A stretch of 64,000 nucleotides of DNA, taken from contig JAFEBQ010000019.1 in assembly GCA_018242585.1 (NCBI GenBank), positions 66,462 to 130,461 on the forward strand, written 5' to 3'. The position numbers and the translations under genes were made by a program. Below the pieces are notes generated by a model. The model searched no databases, had not been told where the DNA came from, and saw nothing but the letters and a program-made list of their open reading frames with translations. The stretch is from Planctomycetota bacterium (lineage in GTDB: Bacteria > Planctomycetota > Planctomycetia > Pirellulales > PNKZ01). Every line of letters begins with the position of its first letter. Positions within the stretch are counted from its first letter, which is position 1. Shown piece by piece: positions 1-9,844 of this stretch.

Positions 1-20
1 CTCCCCGGGGGAGAAGGGTT
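1..20. repeat. Fragment of CTTCTCCC palindromic repeat family
   Basis: The window opens inside the half-element CTCCCCGGGGGAGAAGGG. The same motif ends the complete inverted-pair elements near 20985-21118 and 63046-63182. The rest lies outside the window. Confidence 0.55.
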
Positions 21-40
21 TCAAACTCAGTGCGACTTCC

Positions 41-448
41 TTAGCAAGCCGCGTGGGCGGCCATGATCGTCGGCATCGTCAAGTCGGGCACGTCGGCGGT
101 TGACGTGCGCCGCGCGGCCGCCTGGGCCACCAACCGCTTCAGTTCGCTCCGCGATTGACGCGGCGCGGTGAAGTAGGTCTCGACCCGGTTGTGCCGCTCG
201 GGCTGGGCGGGCATCTCGGCGTTAGCGCCGTTCATGCTCGGCAGGGCGGCCGGGGCGATGTCGGCCGACACCTGGAACTCGGTTTCGGTCGGCTGGGGCT
301 TGCTCGCGGCGTCGACGCGCGACACCCGCAGTTCACGCGGGGCCTCGATGCCGACGCGAACCGAGCGGCCCTTCACTTGCAGGATGGTAATGCGGATGTT
401 GTCGCCAATCTGGATTTGCTGCTGAATCTTTCGGGTCAGGACTAACAC
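41..448 (-). CDS. csrA: Carbon storage regulator CsrA with long C-terminal tail
   Basis: CsrA is a homodimeric RNA-binding protein that controls translation and stability of mRNAs by binding GGA motifs in leader regions. The first ~60 residues fit the family: MLVLTRK start, IQIGDNIRITIL, then VRVGIEAPRELRVSR, which holds the RNA-contacting Arg. The start is GTG (446-448), set by an AAGGAG Shine-Dalgarno at 454-459. The protein has 135 residues against about 60 for typical CsrA. The extra ~75 residues are Pro/Ala/Gln-rich and end in a basic stretch (RQSRSELKRLVAQAAARR). The extension is seen directly; its role is unknown. The gene stands alone, with a palindrome and an opposite-strand terminator upstream. 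Confidence 0.93.
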   Translation of the reverse strand: MLVLTRKIQQQIQIGDNIRITILQVKGRSVRVGIEAPRELRVSRVDAASKPQPTETEFQVSADIAPAALPSMNGANAEMPAQPERHNRVETYFTAPRQSRSELKRLVAQAAARRTSTADVPDLTMPTIMAAHAAC

Positions 449-615
449 GGCTCGCTCCTTGGCAGTGGATGGTGAATCGATCGTTCAATGCCAGTTGTTT
501 AAAGCAGCCGGCGTGCCAAGCCGTGGACGAAAATCGCGGAATGATCGCAACTGCCGAGCGATGTTCAGGTTGCGAAAAATGCGCCGTCCGACGCTAGCGG
601 CGCTAGTGAACAAGT

Positions 616-637
616 GTTTACAAACCCGTTTGTAAAC
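616..637. promoter_or_regulatory. Perfect 10-bp inverted repeat, candidate operator upstream of csrA
   Basis: Arms GTTTACAAAC (616-625) and GTTTGTAAAC (628-637) are exact reverse complements separated by 2 bp. The size and symmetry fit a dimeric repressor site of the TetR type, but no regulator gene is adjacent. It lies about 170 bp upstream of the csrA start. Confidence 0.45.
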
Positions 638-730
638 CAGACAAACCGCAAACTCGCCTGAACCTTTTTGCGACTGGCTGCGTAAAAGAGTGCTGAGCCA
701 GCGCGCTCGCGGACGATGAACTCTCCTAGA

Positions 731-758
731 GCCCAGGGTCAAACCCCTGGGCTTTTTT
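731..758 (+). terminator. Rho-independent terminator, rightward, with no gene in front
   Basis: Stem GCCCAGGG (731-738) pairs with CCCTGGGC (745-752) across a 6-nt loop and is followed by six T (753-758). It terminates + strand transcripts, yet no + strand coding gene lies to its left in this window, so it may end a small RNA. Confidence 0.75.
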
Positions 759-777
759 GTTGCGCCGTCTTTAAGAA

Positions 778-915
778 CGTGGGGGAGTGGGGGCGTAGCG
801 GGGTGGGGGAGTTTCTTTGTTCAGTGGTTGGCGATTGGAAAGAGCGATAGGAATGTGATGGTGCGGCGATTTGAATCAGGGGGTCTCGACTCCCCCACAC
901 CCCAACTCCCCCACG
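778..915. repeat. Imperfect inverted repeat of GTGGGGGAG units
   Basis: CGTGGGGGAGTGGGG (778-792) is mirrored by CCCCAACTCCCCCACG (900-915) with one extra base. A related GTGGGGGAGTGGGGGAG tract occurs near 46682. This fills the gap between the terminator and the next gene. Confidence 0.5.
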
Positions 916-919
916 AGAT

Positions 920-1672
920 CTACCGCTTCGGTACGTCCGGCGGGCCGCGCTTGGCGATCTCGTCGCGCAGCCGAGCCGCCTGCTCGTATTGTTCGTTGGC
1001 CACGGCTTCGGCCAACTGTTCATTGAGCGTGCGGCCCACGTGATAATGATCGCGCAGCGACTGGCGCAGGTCGTTCAACCGGCGAACCATTTCATCTTCA
1101 TCGGGCGCTTCATCGGGGGCCAGCTCCACCAGCGCCTGCCGCATCCGGTCGACGCCGCGATTGATCTCCTCGATCGCCGCCTCGGGGCCGCTCTCTTGCA
1201 GGATGGCCAAGGCGATGGCCTGGGTGCGGTGAAACAGAATGAAGGGGCGGTATTGCTCGTGCGATTGCGTCCAGCCCTCGCTCGGCGAGCAGTTCCGCAC
1301 GAAATCCATCAGGGCCAGGCTGTGATCGGCGTCGGCCACCGCCCGGCGAAATTCACGCAACGCCAGCCAGCAAAGCCGCCGCTGGTAGAACTGGACGAAC
1401 TCGCGATCGACCTCGGCGCATTGCTCGTCGTCGAGCGTCAGTGGATCCCCGTCGTGGACGACCAGCCCCAGCAGATAGTCGAAATAGGTCTCGGCGCCGC
1501 TGGGTCGCGCGCCGTCGGGGCGGTGCTCGGTTTCGAGCTGCAACACCCCCAGGTCAACGCGCATTTGCAGCACTTGCCGACCGTCGCTGCCACGGATCAT
1601 CCGCGCGCTAACCTCGCCGGGCTCGTAGGCCCACGAGTTGAGAATCGCGTCGATGTTTTGAGAACGCGCCAT
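920..1672 (-). CDS. UvrB/UvrC-motif protein
   Basis: A 250-residue soluble protein. The C-terminal ~35 residues (EQLAEAVANEQYEQAARLRDEI) match the UvrB/UvrC interaction helix motif, also found in McsA-type stress proteins. The N-terminal ~200 residues belong to no family I recognise and lack the McsA zinc cysteines. An in-frame ATG lies 14 codons upstream (1714); 1672 is preferred because the conserved-looking sequence MARSQNIDAILNSW begins there. Role is not established; the motif suggests a protein-protein contact. It is read in the same direction as csrA, over a repeat-filled gap. Confidence 0.8.
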   Translation of the reverse strand: MARSQNIDAILNSWAYEPGEVSARMIRGSDGRQVLQMRVDLGVLQLETEHRPDGARPSGAETYFDYLLGLVVHDGDPLTLDDEQCAEVDREFVQFYQRRLCWLALREFRRAVADADHSLALMDFVRNCSPSEGWTQSHEQYRPFILFHRTQAIALAILQESGPEAAIEEINRGVDRMRQALVELAPDEAPDEDEMVRRLNDLRQSLRDHYHVGRTLNEQLAEAVANEQYEQAARLRDEIAKRGPPDVPKR

Positions 1673-1831
1673 GAACGGTTGATCCCGATTCAGCCCCCCG
1701 GGGCCGAGCATCAATCAAGTTCGGCGCGCTGGCTGACTACGGAAATTATACCATCGAGTCAATCCGCGTGCTGCCGGCAAACCGCAGAGAGTGCCAAGAA
1801 AGCGCCACGTTCAGGATTTAAGTGCGGCGAT

Positions 1832-2995
1832 TTAAGAGCGGCTCTGCCGGGGATTAAGCGCGTCGCGCGCCGCCAGCGCCAGCGCGGCCGCCTGTTGCGG
1901 TGTATCGGCCAGCGCCGTCAGATGCCCCATCTTGCGGCCGGGGCGCGCTTCGAGTTTGCCATACAAATGGACTTTGACGTCCGGGAACTTGCAAGCAGCC
2001 TCCCAGTCGGGCTCGCCGTTTTGCCACACGTCGCCCAACAAGTTCGCCATCGCCGCCGGTCGCAGCAGCGCGGTGCTCCCCAGCGGCAAGCCGCAAATGG
2101 CCCGCAACTGTTGCTCGAACTGGCTGGTCACACAGGCGTCGAACGTCAAATGTCCCGAGTTGTGCGGCCGCGGCGCCAGTTCATTGATCAGCAGCTTGCC
2201 ATTGCGGGCCAGAAAGAACTCGACGCACAACACACCGACCACGTCGAGCGCTTCGAGCACGGCGCGGGCCATCTGCCGCGCCTCGCGGACCACCGCGTCA
2301 CTCACCGGCGCGGGCGCAACCGACAAGTCGAGGATGTGATTCCGGTGGTCGTTCTTGATGACGCCGAAGTCGGCCACGTGGCCATGCACATCGCGGGCGG
2401 CCACGACCGAAACTTCGCAATCGAAGTCGACCCAGGCTTCGAGGACCGCTTCCTGGCCACCGACGGCGGTCCACGCGGCCTGGGCGTCCTCGGGCCGAGC
2501 GATCTTGGCTTGCCCCTTGCCGTCGTAACCCCAGCCGGCGGTCTTCAACACGGCCGGCGTTCCCAGCCGCCCCAGTGCCGCACGCAACTCGTCGAGCGAG
2601 CGGACATGTTCAAACGGCGTGACGGCCAGTCCGGTGCGGCTCAAGAATGTCTTCTCGCGCAGCCGATGTTGCGTGGTGTGCAGCACCTGGCCGGATGGGC
2701 GCACTGGCGCAAATTGCGCGGCGGCTTCGGCCGTGGCGGCCGGGATGTTCTCGAACTCGAACGTGACCGCGCTCACCCCTTGGGCGAACTTGCGGACGGC
2801 GTCCAAGTCGTCGTACGGCGCGTTGATTTCCAGGTCGGCCACCTGCCCGGTCGGCGTGTCGACGTCGGGGGACAACGTGTGGACGCGATAGCCCATCCGC
2901 CGGGCCGCAATGGCGAACATCCGGCCAAGCTGTCCGCTGCCCAGCACGCCGACGGCGCTGCCTGGAAGAATGGCGGCTGGGAGAATCGGCTTCAA
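1832..2995 (-). CDS. purK: N5-carboxyaminoimidazole ribonucleotide synthase
   Basis: PurK uses ATP and bicarbonate to carboxylate AIR to N5-CAIR in de novo purine synthesis, passing the product to PurE. The 387-residue protein shows the ATP-grasp layout: N-terminal nucleotide fold with [11 protein letters not shown], a central [15 protein letters not shown] segment for ATP binding, and [15 protein letters not shown] near the metal site. Length is normal for the family. Its ATG overlaps the purE stop by 4 bp (ATGA), so the two are translationally coupled. Confidence 0.96.
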   Translation of the reverse strand: MKPILPAAILPGSAVGVLGSGQLGRMFAIAARRMGYRVHTLSPDVDTPTGQVADLEINAPYDDLDAVRKFAQGVSAVTFEFENIPAATAEAAAQFAPVRPSGQVLHTTQHRLREKTFLSRTGLAVTPFEHVRSLDELRAALGRLGTPAVLKTAGWGYDGKGQAKIARPEDAQAAWTAVGGQEAVLEAWVDFDCEVSVVAARDVHGHVADFGVIKNDHRNHILDLSVAPAPVSDAVVREARQMARAVLEALDVVGVLCVEFFLARNGKLLINELAPRPHNSGHLTFDACVTSQFEQQLRAICGLPLGSTALLRPAAMANLLGDVWQNGEPDWEAACKFPDVKVHLYGKLEARPGRKMGHLTALADTPQQAAALALAARDALNPRQSRS

Positions 2996-3486
2996 GGGAG
3001 CGTTTCCTTTAGCACTCGCCCCGTTTGCTCTTCGCGATAGCGCTTCAGCTGCGCCCGCAACTCGGACCTGCTGGCCGACAAGATGCTAATGGCCAACAGC
3101 GCCGCGTTCACCGCGCCCGCCTTGCCGATGGCCAACGTCGCCACCGGCACGCCGGCGGGCATCTGCACGATCGACAACAGCGAATCAAGCCCTTGCAGCG
3201 CGTGGCTTTGCACCGGTACGCCCAAGACGGGCAAGCAGGTTTCGGCCGCGGTCATGCCCGGCAGGTGCGCCGCGCCGCCGGCGCCGGCGATAATCACCTG
3301 CAAGCCGCGCTGCTCGGCCGTGCCGGCATATTCGGCCAGCCAGCGGGGCGTGCGATGGGCCGAGACGACGCGGCATTCGTGCGGCACGTTGAACTCGGTC
3401 AACGTGTCGGCGGCGTGGCGCATGGTCTCCCAGTCGCTTTTGCTTCCCATGATGATGCCCACCAGCGGCTCAACGGTCGTTGTCAT
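2992..3486 (-). CDS. purE: N5-carboxyaminoimidazole ribonucleotide mutase
   Basis: Class I PurE moves the carboxyl group of N5-CAIR to give CAIR, directly after PurK. The 164 residues contain the phosphate-binding GSKSDWETM near the N terminus, SAHRTP, and the [10 protein letters not shown] loop. The open frame extends further upstream (to 3681), but homology begins at [14 protein letters not shown], so 3486 is the chosen start. It is the first gene of the purE-purK pair. Confidence 0.96.
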   Translation of the reverse strand: MTTTVEPLVGIIMGSKSDWETMRHAADTLTEFNVPHECRVVSAHRTPRWLAEYAGTAEQRGLQVIIAGAGGAAHLPGMTAAETCLPVLGVPVQSHALQGLDSLLSIVQMPAGVPVATLAIGKAGAVNAALLAISILSASRSELRAQLKRYREEQTGRVLKETLP

Positions 3487-3726
3487 CGGCGGTGAACTCA
3501 CGCTCGGGAAGCGCCCGGTTAAAACGAATGCACAGCGAATAGCGGCCAATTCGCCGCAAAAGGGCCAAGCTACCATCGACGTTGCCGGGCGTCTAGCGGC
3601 GCGATGACGGCGACGTATATGCCACGCCCGATTTGTCTTTAACGGTACCGAATCGCATAATTGAGCAAACGCGCTGTCCACACGAGCGCACGCCCTTCCG
3701 GCCCACGCACCAGGAGCCTATCAACC

Positions 3727-5478
<1,752 letters not shown>

Positions 5479-5494
5479 GGACGCAGGGCATTTT

Positions 5495-5622
5495 GTAGGG
5501 TGCACTCCGTGCACCTTATTTCGGTAATGCAATCGGTAAGGGTCTCGGTCGTTTGGCGTTTCCCACGCCTGAAACCATCGTCATCGGCCGCGCGAAGCTA
5601 AGGTGCACGGAGTGCACCCTAC
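5495..5622. repeat. REP pair, GTAG-GGTGCAC family
   Basis: GTAG followed by GGTGCAC-TCC-GTGCACC (5495-5515) faces its mirror image ending in CTAC (5602-5622) across ~86 bp. GTAG plus a palindrome is the signature of REP elements handled by RAYT transposases. It fills most of the gap between the dehydrogenase and the next gene. Confidence 0.8.
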
Positions 5623-5766
5623 AAGAGACCTCAGGGCCGAAAGTCGTTCTGGCGACTCTGGTTGGCGATCGGTGGCGGAAATAGAATGGAGATACCACCG
5701 TCGGAATCCGTTCCTGGCCTCAGCTTTCCCTTTGCCGCCAGACACCCCACAGCACGGGCGGTCGAC

Positions 5767-6726
5767 ATGCCGGTTGATCACGTTTGTCCGCATTGCCAGA
5801 ACCGGCTCGCGGTGCCGCGCCGCAAGGTCGACGTCGAGTTTCCCTGTCCGCGCTGTGGCGGCGCGAACTTCATCGACAAGGCCGACTACGCCGCGCGCAA
5901 GGCACAGGCCAAAGCCGCCCGCAACTCAAACCGGCAACCCGCCGCAGGAGCCGGCGCCGCAGTCGGCTACGATGACATCGGCGCCATGCTCGGCGCCCAG
6001 GGCGACGCCGGCGCCGACTGGCAACAGCCAGCCTATCAGTACGGCGGCTATCCGGCGTATCCGAGTGGCGCAGCGGCCTGGTCCGCTGGGCAAACCAGCG
6101 CGCCGAGAGAGCGGGTTAACCTCGAGGAACTGCAGGACTTGATCCTGGTTCCCAAGCAGATGGTGTTGATGCAGGTGATGTTGTTCGTGCTGCTGGGACC
6201 GATCGCGTTTGGCTTGGGCTATTGGGCGGCCAGTTCCTCGGCGACCGTGGCCGAGGTGGCCAAGCAACAGGCGGCCAGCTCGCAGGCGCAATCGGTATCG
6301 CTGCAAGGCGAGATCAAGGTGCCATTCGGCTCCCAGCCGCTGGACGCCGGCGCGGTGATCGTCGCCTTGCCGGTCGAGGCCAAAGTGACGTCGAAGCTCA
6401 GCGCGCGAGGCTTGCGTCCGCGCGACCCGATCGACGCCTTCGCCGCTAGCCAGGAGAAGTCGATCCAGGCGCTCGGCGGCGACGTGGTCCGAGCCGATCA
6501 GAAAGGGGAGTTTCATCTGATCGTCAAGCGGCCGGGGAGCTACAAGCTGCTGATCATCTCGCACAACGGGCTGCGCCCCGCCGGCGAGCGCCCCTCGGAC
6601 ATCGACACCAAGGAAATGAGCGTCTACTTCGACAACGTGGCCGATCTGTTGGGGGCCAATCAGTACGAGTGGCGCGGCATCGACTTCCAGGAACCGATGT
6701 CGGCGATGAGCGTGCGTTTCAAGTAG
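5767..6726 (+). CDS. Zinc-ribbon, single-span membrane protein of unknown function
   Basis: A 319-residue protein. Cysteines 7, 10, 27 and 30 (CPHC and CPRC) form a zinc ribbon at the cytoplasmic N terminus. A linker rich in Ala/Gly/Tyr follows, then one membrane span near residues 132-158 (LFVLLGPIAFGLGYWA). The outer part contains LQGEIKVPFGSQPLDAGAVI, which resembles carboxypeptidase-regulatory or transthyretin-like beta domains often found in planctomycete lipid-anchored proteins. Earlier in-frame starts exist at 5662 and 5686; 5767 is chosen because the zinc ribbon begins there. Function not known; 49 bp separate it from the next gene. Confidence 0.75.
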   Translation: MPVDHVCPHCQNRLAVPRRKVDVEFPCPRCGGANFIDKADYAARKAQAKAARNSNRQPAAGAGAAVGYDDIGAMLGAQGDAGADWQQPAYQYGGYPAYPSGAAAWSAGQTSAPRERVNLEELQDLILVPKQMVLMQVMLFVLLGPIAFGLGYWAASSSATVAEVAKQQAASSQAQSVSLQGEIKVPFGSQPLDAGAVIVALPVEAKVTSKLSARGLRPRDPIDAFAASQEKSIQALGGDVVRADQKGEFHLIVKRPGSYKLLIISHNGLRPAGERPSDIDTKEMSVYFDNVADLLGANQYEWRGIDFQEPMSAMSVRFK

Positions 6727-6775
6727 TGCGCGACTCGCGTTGATCGTTCCTCAGCAATCGTTGATCGTTTCCCGC

Positions 6776-7978
6776 ATGAAGTCCCTCTATTTCGATCACA
6801 ACGCCACGACGCCAATTGCTCCCGAGGTGGTCGACGCCCTGGCCGAGTGCCATGCCGCGCGGTTCGCCAACCCGGCCAGCGCTCACCGGGCCGGGGGGCG
6901 CGCGCGACGCGCCCTGGACGACGCCCGGGAAAACATCGGCCGCTTGCTCGGCGCCCAGGTCCACTCGGCCGCCACCGATCGGGTGATCTTCACCAGCGGC
7001 GGCACCGAAGCCAACAATCTGGCACTGCTCGGCCTAGTGAAAGAAACGCCCGGGCACGTGATCATCTCGGCCATCGAGCACCCGTCGGTCGTTGGCACGG
7101 CCGAGGAGTTGGCTCGTCGTGGCTGGCAAGTCGACAAACTCCCCGTCTCGGTCGATGGCGTCGTCGCGGTCGAAGTACTGCCAAAGCTGCTGCGCCCCGA
7201 CACGCAACTGGTCAGCGTCATGCTCGGCAACAATGAAACTGGAGTGCTGCAGCCGGTGGCCGAGCTGGCGAAACTCTGCGCCGCGGCGGGAGTTTCCTTG
7301 CACACCGACGCGGTGCAGGCGGCGGGCAAGTCGCACGTCGATTTCCGCGCGCTGGGGGTGTCGGCCATGACCGTGTCGGCCCACAAGCTGGGCGGCCCGG
7401 TCGGCGTCGGCGCGCTCATCGTGCGCCACGGCACGGCCATCCGCCCGATAATGCACGGCGGCGCGCAACAACTCGAAACGCGTCCTGGCACCGAATCGGT
7501 GGCGCTGGCTGTCGGCTTGCGCGCGGCACTGGAAGTTTGGGACTGCGATCGTGATGAAATCGTCGCCAAGCTCAGCGCGCTGCGCGACCGGTTTGAAGCG
7601 CAACTTCGCGCCGGCGCGCCCGAGATCGTGATCCACGGCGCGAACTCACCGCGGTTGCCCCACACGTCGAACGTGGCGTTCCCCGGGGTCGAGCGCGAAG
7701 CGCTGACCATGGCGCTCGACCTGGCCGGCGTCGAGTGTTCGACCGGTTCGGCGTGTGCTAGCGGGTCGACCGAGCCGTCGCCAACGCTGGTCGCGATGGG
7801 GGTTCCCGCGAGTCAATTGCACAGCGCGCTGAGGTTCAGTTTTGGCCGGCTGACGACCACGGCCGAGATCGACGAAGGCGCGTCGCGCATCCTGCGAGTT
7901 TACAACGACTTGCGGAGCCGAAAATCAGCGGGGAATTTGGCCCCGGATGGTCGCTATTCCGCGGCCAAACCGGTATAA
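6776..7978 (+). CDS. Cysteine desulfurase (NifS/IscS family)
   Basis: A PLP enzyme that removes sulfur from cysteine for Fe-S cluster or tRNA thiolation. Visible motifs in its 400 residues are YFDHNATTP at the N terminus, the PLP-binding Lys in SAHKLGGPVGVG, and the catalytic Cys loop STGSACASG near the C terminus. Start ATG 6776 is chosen over an upstream in-frame start because YFDHNATTP normally begins within 5 residues of the start. No iscU, iscA or mnmA partner is adjacent, so the target pathway cannot be assigned. Confidence 0.93.
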   Translation: MKSLYFDHNATTPIAPEVVDALAECHAARFANPASAHRAGGRARRALDDARENIGRLLGAQVHSAATDRVIFTSGGTEANNLALLGLVKETPGHVIISAIEHPSVVGTAEELARRGWQVDKLPVSVDGVVAVEVLPKLLRPDTQLVSVMLGNNETGVLQPVAELAKLCAAAGVSLHTDAVQAAGKSHVDFRALGVSAMTVSAHKLGGPVGVGALIVRHGTAIRPIMHGGAQQLETRPGTESVALAVGLRAALEVWDCDRDEIVAKLSALRDRFEAQLRAGAPEIVIHGANSPRLPHTSNVAFPGVEREALTMALDLAGVECSTGSACASGSTEPSPTLVAMGVPASQLHSALRFSFGRLTTTAEIDEGASRILRVYNDLRSRKSAGNLAPDGRYSAAKPV

Positions 7979-8192
7979 TCCCGGTTTCTTTGTAGCCGCC
8001 TTCGGGCTGCACTTATGGCAGGGTTTGCCAGCTGGCGACGGGCGCCCCAATCGCGGCGCGAACGAGTCGATCTGCGTGGCAACCGCCGACCGGTTTTTCG
8101 AGCGGCCGCGGCAGCGAACCGACGTGTTTGCACCGCTGGCCGGGGATCAAGCATCGCCAGCGGCATGCCACCGCACAGGGTACACCAGAAGC

Positions 8193-9476
8193 GTGGAAAC
8201 GATCGTCAGCATTCCGTTGTCGGGCAACGTCGTCGACGACGCAGTCCGCTCGTCGGCAGGGCGCGCTGCGGGAGTGCGTCGACCGGCTTGCTCGTTGCCC
8301 GAGTTCCTAGCCGGCCCCGAGAACCAACTGGCCGGCGCGCTGATGACCTCGCTGATCAACTGCCCAGCAGCGCTCCCTAGCTCGGGGGCGTTCAATAGCC
8401 CGGCCGCCGTGGTGCGCGAGTTGAACATCGATATTCAGCGCGCCGAAGCGGCTGGCAGCGCCGCGCCCCACTTCAATATTGCCAGAAATAATCTCGCCAA
8501 AAGCAATGGAACGGCTGAGACCAACGGCGCGGCTGAACCCTCCGCCGAGCCCGTCTCGACACGGTCGCTGGTCGTGCTGTACGGCCCGCCTGGCACCGGC
8601 AAGTCGCATCTAGCGTTCGGCCTGGCCGAAGCGTGGCGCACATCGTCGGCCGGGTCAAGGCAGGTCGTTTATCTGCAAGCCAACGATTTCTGGCGGCAAC
8701 TAAACGAAGCGTTTGAATCGCGGACGGTCGACTTGTGGCGCAACCAGTTGCGCTCAGCCGATTTGTTCGTCCTCGAAGATCTCGGCCAACTGGCCAGTCG
8801 CGCCACGGCCCAGGTCGAACTGCTGCATACGCTCGACGCCCTAGAAGCCCGCGGCGCGCTGGTCGTGCTCACCTCGCGCGTCGCCCCGGCGGCGATTGCG
8901 TCGCTATTGCCCGGGTTGCAAAGTCGGCTGGCGTCGGCACTTTCGCTGGAATTGAACCCCCCCAGCCCGCCGACCCGCCGCGAGTTGATCCGCCGGCTGG
9001 CGCAACTGCGCGGCACGTCCATTCAAGAATCGGCCGTGCGCGTGCTGACCGAGGGGATCGCCGGCACGGCGCCCGAGCTGTTCGGGGCGCTGTTGTACCT
9101 GGAAAGCCAGGCCAATCTCGAGCGCCGGCCGATCAACGCGGCGCTGACCCAGCAGTATGTTTCGGGGCGCACCGCGACCGGGACGCCGACGTTGCGCGTG
9201 ATCGCCCTGCACACGGCCCGGCACTTTAGCCTGAAGGTCAGCGAGCTGAAAAGCCCGTCGCGCAAGCGCGGCGTGGTGGCCGCGCGTGATACGGCCATGT
9301 ACCTGGCCCGGCAATTGACGGGCAAAAGCCTGGAACAAATCGGCGCTTACTTCGGCGGCCGCGATCACACCACGGTGCTGCACGGCTGTCGCAAGATCGA
9401 AACACAGCTCGAGACCGATCCGGCCATCCGCCACAACGTAACCGAGCTGCGCCAGCACATGGCAGGTGGCGCATGA
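8193..9476 (+). CDS. dnaA: Replication initiator DnaA, divergent form
   Basis: DnaA binds and melts the origin. The AAA+ core has Walker A GPPGTGKSH and Walker B LFVLEDL. The C-terminal domain IV carries the DNA-binding signature GGRDHTTVLHGCRKI, close to the canonical GGRDHTTVLHACRKI. The usual N-terminal domain I, which contacts the helicase, is not recognisable: the first ~120 residues are low-complexity apart from LPEFLAGPENQL. The GTG at 8193 is chosen because it lies just before that segment; the frame is open back to 7947, so the start is uncertain. Length from 8193 is 427 residues. The gene directly precedes the predicted origin and dnaN. Confidence 0.88.
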   Translation: METIVSIPLSGNVVDDAVRSSAGRAAGVRRPACSLPEFLAGPENQLAGALMTSLINCPAALPSSGAFNSPAAVVRELNIDIQRAEAAGSAAPHFNIARNNLAKSNGTAETNGAAEPSAEPVSTRSLVVLYGPPGTGKSHLAFGLAEAWRTSSAGSRQVVYLQANDFWRQLNEAFESRTVDLWRNQLRSADLFVLEDLGQLASRATAQVELLHTLDALEARGALVVLTSRVAPAAIASLLPGLQSRLASALSLELNPPSPPTRRELIRRLAQLRGTSIQESAVRVLTEGIAGTAPELFGALLYLESQANLERRPINAALTQQYVSGRTATGTPTLRVIALHTARHFSLKVSELKSPSRKRGVVAARDTAMYLARQLTGKSLEQIGAYFGGRDHTTVLHGCRKIETQLETDPAIRHNVTELRQHMAGGA

Positions 9477-9654
9477 GACGTTCACCCGCCATTTGGCCAG
9501 TCGCGAATCAACATCAACACACCATGCGAGGTGGAGAAGCTGTTGGCCTGGCGTTCGTGCGCTGTGCCTTGGGCGCGAGAAGTGTTGATTCGCGTTTGGT
9601 GAATCGACACACGACGACAATCCAACGACAACAGCGCGACACCGCGTCGACTGG

Positions 9655-9663
9655 TTATCCCCG
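9655..9663 (+). promoter_or_regulatory. DnaA-box-like site
   Basis: TTATCCCCG matches the TTATCCACA consensus at 7 of 9 positions. It is the only clear candidate I found in the gap, so this species may use weaker or altered boxes. Confidence 0.45.
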
Positions 9664-9712
9664 CGCGGCGGGCCGCTTAACACTGTTTGCGGCGCGACAA
9701 CTTAGCGTCTCT

Positions 9713-9740
9713 CGCCCCGCGTGAACCAACACGCGGGGCG
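9713..9740. repeat. Perfect 11-bp hairpin beside the unwinding element
   Basis: CGCCCCGCGTG (9713-9723) and CACGCGGGGCG (9730-9740) are exact reverse complements around the 6-nt loop AACCAA. No T-run follows, so it is not a standard terminator. It directly borders the DnaA-trio run, where a GC-rich block is expected. Confidence 0.75.
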
Positions 9741-9746
9741 CGAACA

Positions 9747-9785
9747 TTACTACTACTAAATAGAGATTAACTATTTAATTATCTT
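9747..9785. promoter_or_regulatory. DnaA-trio run and AT-rich unwinding tract
   Basis: On the minus strand, positions 9758-9747 read TAG TAG TAG TAA, that is four consecutive 3'-[G/A]AT-5' trios read away from the GC block. The tract from here to 9785 is almost pure A/T. This order (GC block, trios, AT tract) is the known basal unwinding system of bacterial origins. Confidence 0.68.
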
Positions 9786-9844
9786 CGCACTCGACCCAAA
9801 CACCTTTCACTTCCTTTTCAAGCTCATAGACGGAACACACCCGG

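Larger units (their letters stand above)
9477..9844. other. oriC: Predicted replication origin (oriC) between dnaA and dnaN
   Basis: This 368-bp non-coding gap sits in the classical dnaA-dnaN position. From left to right it holds a 12-bp inverted repeat (CGCGAATCAACA at 9502-9513 and its complement at 9583-9594), a DnaA-box-like TTATCCCCG, a GC-rich hairpin, a DnaA-trio run and an AT-rich tract ending before dnaN. No coding frame in it looks real. The call is inferred from layout and motifs. Confidence 0.7.

Noticed and set aside
485..742. 85-codon leftward frame upstream of csrA
   Set aside because: Lies across the palindrome and terminator, with no Shine-Dalgarno or domain.
989..3040. Very long rightward open frame (683 codons)
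   Set aside because: It lies antisense to the UvrB/C-motif gene and purK, which have clear homology. Long antisense frames are expected in GC-rich DNA with strong third-position bias.
9713..9740. Hairpin as dnaA terminator
   Set aside because: No T-run follows on either strand, and it sits beside the DnaA-trios.
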